Part shown: piece after piece, positions 6,839 to 9,618 of the stretch
How the letters are laid out: each line of letters starts with the position of its first letter
How positions within the stretch are numbered: position 1 is the stretch's first letter
Assembly (NCBI GenBank): GCA_002701945.1
Contig: NZXJ01000002.1
Coordinates: forward strand, 1-9,618
Origin: Fidelibacterota bacterium
GTDB lineage: Bacteria > Fidelibacterota > Marinisomatia > Marinisomatales > TCS55
Length of the DNA: 9,618 bases
Direction: 5' to 3'
Notes under the pieces: model-generated
Seen by the model: the letters and a program-made list of their open reading frames with translations, nothing else
The model's database searches: none
Told to the model about the DNA's origin: nothing
Program-made: the position numbers and the translations under genes

Positions 6839-7930
6839 ATGGCTGAAGAATTATTTGAGCATACGACTGGTCAAGGAAAAGAAGATAAAGATTCCAATGA
6901 AGAAATGGAAGCTCTAAAATTTTCAGAGAAAATGATAGATGATAAAATAGATAAAGAGGCAATTCTTCAAGCTATAGCATTGTATCACGTTTATTCCTCA
7001 ACGGCCGAGGACGGGAATGTTGTAGCATTAAGAGGATTAAATGTCTCTGTGAAAAAGGGTGAAGCTGTTGCCATAGTTGGGCCTTCTGGTTCAGGAAAAT
7101 CTACTTTGCTAAAATGTCTGGGAGTTTTGATGAAACCGTCGGCCGGTGGGGTCATTCTAAATGGAATATCAACAACAAGAAGAACAGGTATTGAATTAGT
7201 CAAAATGCGCCAGGAGACTGTCTCATTTATCTTTCAAGAAGGTAATCTTCTCCCAGATTTAAGTGCTATAGACAACGTTGCTCAAGCTTTACGCCATAAA
7301 GACGTAAGGCCATCAGAAGCAAAGAGTAAAGCTAAGGAAATTTTAGTTGAACTCGGTTTAGAGGAGCGTATCAACAGTATGCCTGAAACGCTTTCTGGAG
7401 GTGAACAACAGCGGGTTGCCATTGCACGAGCTCTTGTCACTGAACCCAAATTAATACTAGCTGACGAGCCTACTGGAGCACTTGACCCCATTACTAGTAG
7501 AGAAGTTTTAGAATTATTTGGAAAGCTTCACAGGGATAAAGGTGTTGCGTTCTTAATCGTAACACACAGTGATGAGGTGGCTGCATTTTGTGATCGCAGT
7601 CTTGAACTACGTGATGGAAGATTTGTAGCAGAACATGGAACTAATCTTGATGTTGATGACTTAGAAGGAACAAGAGAATTAATTGTAGATGAACTAGGGA
7701 CTGTTTCCTTCCCACCTGAAGTATTAATGAAAATGGGTGGCTCTGGACGATATGAAATTGCTAAAAATGAAAAGGGAGAAATTACATTAGTAACTGCCGA
7801 AAAAAATAAATCCTTGATAAAAGGGAATAAAAAATTAGCTGATCAGTGTCCTGCTTGTAAATACAAATATGAAGATGATAGTCAACTATGTCCTGAATGT
7901 GGATCTAGCCGTCCAATGGTTAAAAAATAA
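6839..7930 (+). CDS. ABC transporter ATPase 2 with C-terminal zinc ribbon
   Basis: This is the second, distinct LolD/MacB-type ATPase of the operon (363 residues; the family is usually about 220-250). The core (about 45-265) has Walker [10 protein letters not shown] (81-89), Gln133 in FQEGN, signature LSGGEQQR (185-192), Walker B LILADEP (205-211) with Glu210, GALD, and His243 in VTHSD, so it looks active. Three additions are unusual: an acidic, Lys/Glu-rich N-terminal extension (1-40), a region of about 70 residues after the core (270-335) with no recognised fold, and a C-terminal zinc ribbon with C337, C340, C351 and C354 (CPAC, CPEC). The start is ATG 6839, one base after the permease stop, with GGAG six bases upstream. 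The 3' end overlaps the convergent gene by 11 bp. Pairing with ATPase 1 as a heterodimer on the two-half permease is inferred. Confidence 0.93.
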   Translation: MAEELFEHTTGQGKEDKDSNEEMEALKFSEKMIDDKIDKEAILQAIALYHVYSSTAEDGNVVALRGLNVSVKKGEAVAIVGPSGSGKSTLLKCLGVLMKPSAGGVILNGISTTRRTGIELVKMRQETVSFIFQEGNLLPDLSAIDNVAQALRHKDVRPSEAKSKAKEILVELGLEERINSMPETLSGGEQQRVAIARALVTEPKLILADEPTGALDPITSREVLELFGKLHRDKGVAFLIVTHSDEVAAFCDRSLELRDGRFVAEHGTNLDVDDLEGTRELIVDELGTVSFPPEVLMKMGGSGRYEIAKNEKGEITLVTAEKNKSLIKGNKKLADQCPACKYKYEDDSQLCPECGSSRPMVKK

Positions 7931-8483
7931 GTTCTATTCTAGGACATTTTCTATTGACTTCAGGAATTGTATCTTCATTTATTGGATTTATGAATTCATT
8001 GTAATTTTCTAAATAATCGGGAATATTTAGCCCCATAAAATCATCTTGGCCAACTTGAGATAAAAGAGACATTCCTGATTTTGATAAATTACGAGCACCT
8101 ATCAGGTCCTGAATTTGATAATTAGCCATCCTTACTTTTAGAAGAGCTGCACCACACTTAATCAAACCCTGAAGAAATCGATGTTCACTACTATTTCTCA
8201 CAGCTCCAATCCATAAACCTTCCCAAGCTTCGTGTGCTTCCCAATAATAATGGTAATTGTACAAATCAATACCAAATAAATAATCTTCATTATCTCTCCA
8301 CAAATCTGAATTCCACTTTGCATTTTCTTCATCTTCTGCACCATAACTATGTCCTTCTGGACTATTAGTTGGATGCGGATGCATACCTGGAACGTAACGA
8401 TAAGGAGGGAAATCTCTGGAACAATATCTTTTCTGTTTAGAATTTAAATCTGTTTCAGATTCTGCTAAAGGGTAATCTACCAT
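7920..8483 (-). CDS. DUF309-family protein
   Basis: This is a 187-residue soluble protein of the DUF309 family, whose biochemical role is unknown to me. The helical core shows the family hallmark YYWEAHEAWEGLW (79-91) followed by FLQGLIKCGAALLKVRM (103-119), with the His and Glu residues of the first helix intact. The N-terminal part has FPPYRYVPGMHPHPT (25-39) and EGHSYG (43-48), a segment found with this domain in some longer members, so the protein looks complete. The C-terminal 45 residues are less familiar. The ATG at 8483 comes directly after the TAG of the upstream desulfurase gene with no spacing base, suggesting translational coupling. There is only a weak GA-rich stretch for ribosome binding. 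The stop lies inside the end of ATPase 2 on the other strand. Confidence 0.85.
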   Translation of the reverse strand: MVDYPLAESETDLNSKQKRYCSRDFPPYRYVPGMHPHPTNSPEGHSYGAEDEENAKWNSDLWRDNEDYLFGIDLYNYHYYWEAHEAWEGLWIGAVRNSSEHRFLQGLIKCGAALLKVRMANYQIQDLIGARNLSKSGMSLLSQVGQDDFMGLNIPDYLENYNEFINPINEDTIPEVNRKCPRIELIF

Positions 8484-9618
8484 CTACTGATTACTCAAAG
8501 TATCTTCAATAGCATCTGTGAATTTTTTAACATCTGATTCATTATTGTAAAGGTAAGCACTAGCTCTGGCAGTTCCTTCGATTCCTCTAGAATTAAACCA
8601 AGAATGAACACAATGCATACCGCTTCTAATCGCGATATTATACTCTTCATCTAAGTGCATTGCTACTTCAGTTGGATCCCATCCTTCGATATTAAAAGAA
8701 CAGATACCTCCTCTTTGAGAAACATCTTCAGGTCCCACAATAGATATGCCTTCCAAATCCTTTAGCTTATTTGACATAATAGTGTTCAATTTATTCTCAT
8801 GAGCACTAATATTATCTCGTCCAACATTCATCACATAATCTGCAGCTACTCCTGCACCTATTGCACCCGCGTAATCTTGTAATCCAGCCTCAAAACAGGA
8901 AGGAGGTGGCAACAGTTTGTAATCATTGTAAGATGAATTGACAACAGTAGATCCTCCAACATAAGTCGGAATTAATTTTTCTAACTCTTCATACTTTCCA
9001 TACAATGCACCCATACCGCTAGGTCCACAAAATTTATGTGCACTTACTGCTGCAAAATCAACATCTAAATCAACTACATTGACTTCTTTATGAGGTGCAG
9101 ATTGAGCTGCATCCATCATAACTTTAACACCTTTATCATGACAAATCTCTATAATTTCACTAGCTGGATTTGAATGACCATCTAAATTAGAAGTATGGAC
9201 AAAGCTTACTAATTTGGTATCTGTAGTTATACTCTCTTTTAAGGCTTCTAAATCAAAATAGTAATTGTCCTTGGCCGGTAAAACTTCATATTTAATTCCC
9301 TTGTATTTTGCTAAATGATGCCAAGGAACTACATTTGCATTATGTTCTTTATCTGATGTTAGGACTTTGTCACCTTTCTGAAGATTTAGGCCATTTGCAA
9401 CTATATTCATTCCTTCCGTAGCATTTTTGGTGAATACAATTTCAGTTGGTTTTTCAGCACCCATAAAACGTCGAATTTGATCCCTAGCCATCTCAAAATT
9501 TTCTGTTACTTGCCAACTTAACTTGTGTACCGATCTCCCGCCACATGCAGGATAATTAGTATAATAATCTGTTATAGCATCAATAACTGCTTGTGGTCGA
9601 AGTGTCATACAAGCACTA
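8484..9618 (-). CDS. SufS-like cysteine desulfurase (class V aminotransferase fold), 5' partial
   Basis: This is a PLP enzyme likely to take sulfur from cysteine for Fe-S cluster or tRNA thiolation pathways. Numbered from the first ATG (9608), it shows His89 (KEHNANVVPW, PLP stacking), Asp166 (MMDAAQS, pyridine contact), Lys192 (SAHKFCGPSG, Schiff base), Cys333 (RSGMHCVHSW, position of the SufS persulfide cysteine) and Arg349 (RASAYLYN). This is the group II pattern. CGGRSVH at 22-28 is also family-like. The ATG at 9608 is probably internal: the frame stays open to the window edge and reads S-A-C before it, giving SACMTLRPQAV, which fits the conserved LDxA strand region near the true N-terminus of these enzymes. 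Only the first tens of residues are therefore missing. Whether it acts on free cysteine or is a divergent selenocysteine lyase-like relative is not settled by sequence alone. Confidence 0.9.
   Translation of the reverse strand, partial: SACMTLRPQAVIDAITDYYTNYPACGGRSVHKLSWQVTENFEMARDQIRRFMGAEKPTEIVFTKNATEGMNIVANGLNLQKGDKVLTSDKEHNANVVPWHHLAKYKGIKYEVLPAKDNYYFDLEALKESITTDTKLVSFVHTSNLDGHSNPASEIIEICHDKGVKVMMDAAQSAPHKEVNVVDLDVDFAAVSAHKFCGPSGMGALYGKYEELEKLIPTYVGGSTVVNSSYNDYKLLPPPSCFEAGLQDYAGAIGAGVAADYVMNVGRDNISAHENKLNTIMSNKLKDLEGISIVGPEDVSQRGGICSFNIEGWDPTEVAMHLDEEYNIAIRSGMHCVHSWFNSRGIEGTARASAYLYNNESDVKKFTDAIEDTLSNQ

Noticed and set aside
6663..6962. Open frame of about 99 codons on the minus strand across the permease/ATPase 2 junction
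   Set aside because: It lies antisense to two certain genes, has no ribosome site or family resemblance, and mirrors the low stop density of the opposite frame.
7931..7990. Plus-strand T-rich tract as a definite transcription terminator for the ABC operon
   Set aside because: The T runs are short (ATTTTC, CATTTATT) and lie inside the coding region of the opposite gene; they are no stronger than elsewhere in this AT-rich DNA.
8484..9608. ATG at 9608 as the true start of the desulfurase
   Set aside because: The frame continues open to the window edge and reads S-A-C just before it, matching the conserved region of the family, so this Met is internal.
1..9618. tRNA genes, rRNA, riboswitches or insertion sequences
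   Set aside because: Non-coding space is limited to about 39 and 52 bp gaps, and nothing in them or elsewhere shows tRNA boxes, conserved riboswitch cores, transposase domains or terminal inverted repeats.

Overview
The window looks like a piece of an AT-rich archaeal chromosome. It carries an A-B type GINS replication subunit, an archaeal tRNA-splicing endonuclease of the two-repeat (homodimer) class, TATA-like boxes placed for archaeal transcription, and tightly overlapping genes. The combination of low GC, archaeal information-processing genes and a very large LolCDE/MacB-like permease best suggests a marine euryarchaeon of the Thermoplasmatota (Marine Group II/III-like). That placement is an inference from gene content; no rRNA is present to confirm it.

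Layout: (1) At the left edge, on the minus strand, lies the 5' part of a small zinc-ribbon protein with a membrane anchor. It is divergent from the next operon across a short AT-rich promoter gap. (2) From 279 to 2394, on the plus strand, is a three-gene information-processing operon: GINS, then EndA (tRNA intron endonuclease), then an uncharacterised RNase H-fold (RuvC/YqgF-like) protein. The junctions are 4-nt overlaps (CTGA, then TTGA), and both downstream genes appear to start at non-AUG codons. EndA must begin well upstream of its first conventional start codon, most simply at a CTG. (3) From 2447 to 7930, on the plus strand, is an ABC-transporter operon: ATPase 1, a 1216-residue double-FtsX permease, and ATPase 2. 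The genes overlap by 4 nt at the first junction and are 1 nt apart at the second, behind a TATA-like box. (4) From 7920 to the right edge, on the minus strand, a SufS-like cysteine desulfurase (running off the window) is followed with no gap by a DUF309-family protein. The end of that gene overlaps the end of ATPase 2 convergently by 11 bp.

How the genes work together: the first operon pairs the replicative helicase accessory factor with tRNA splicing and a putative nuclease or resolvase-fold protein. The ABC operon encodes a mechanotransmission-type (type VII, LolCDE/MacB-like) complex. Unusually, two different, both catalytically intact-looking ATPases serve one single-chain permease that contains both FtsX halves.

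The most distinctive feature is a run of about 16 pentapeptide repeats, predicted to form a right-handed quadrilateral beta-helix, inside the second extracytoplasmic domain of the permease. This domain is also rich in N-glycosylation sequons, and all six cysteines of the permease fall in three close extracytoplasmic pairs. ATPase 2 additionally carries an acidic N-terminal extension and a C-terminal four-cysteine zinc ribbon. I regard this decorated two-ATPase exporter as the best candidate for an undescribed system here; its substrate cannot be told from the sequence.
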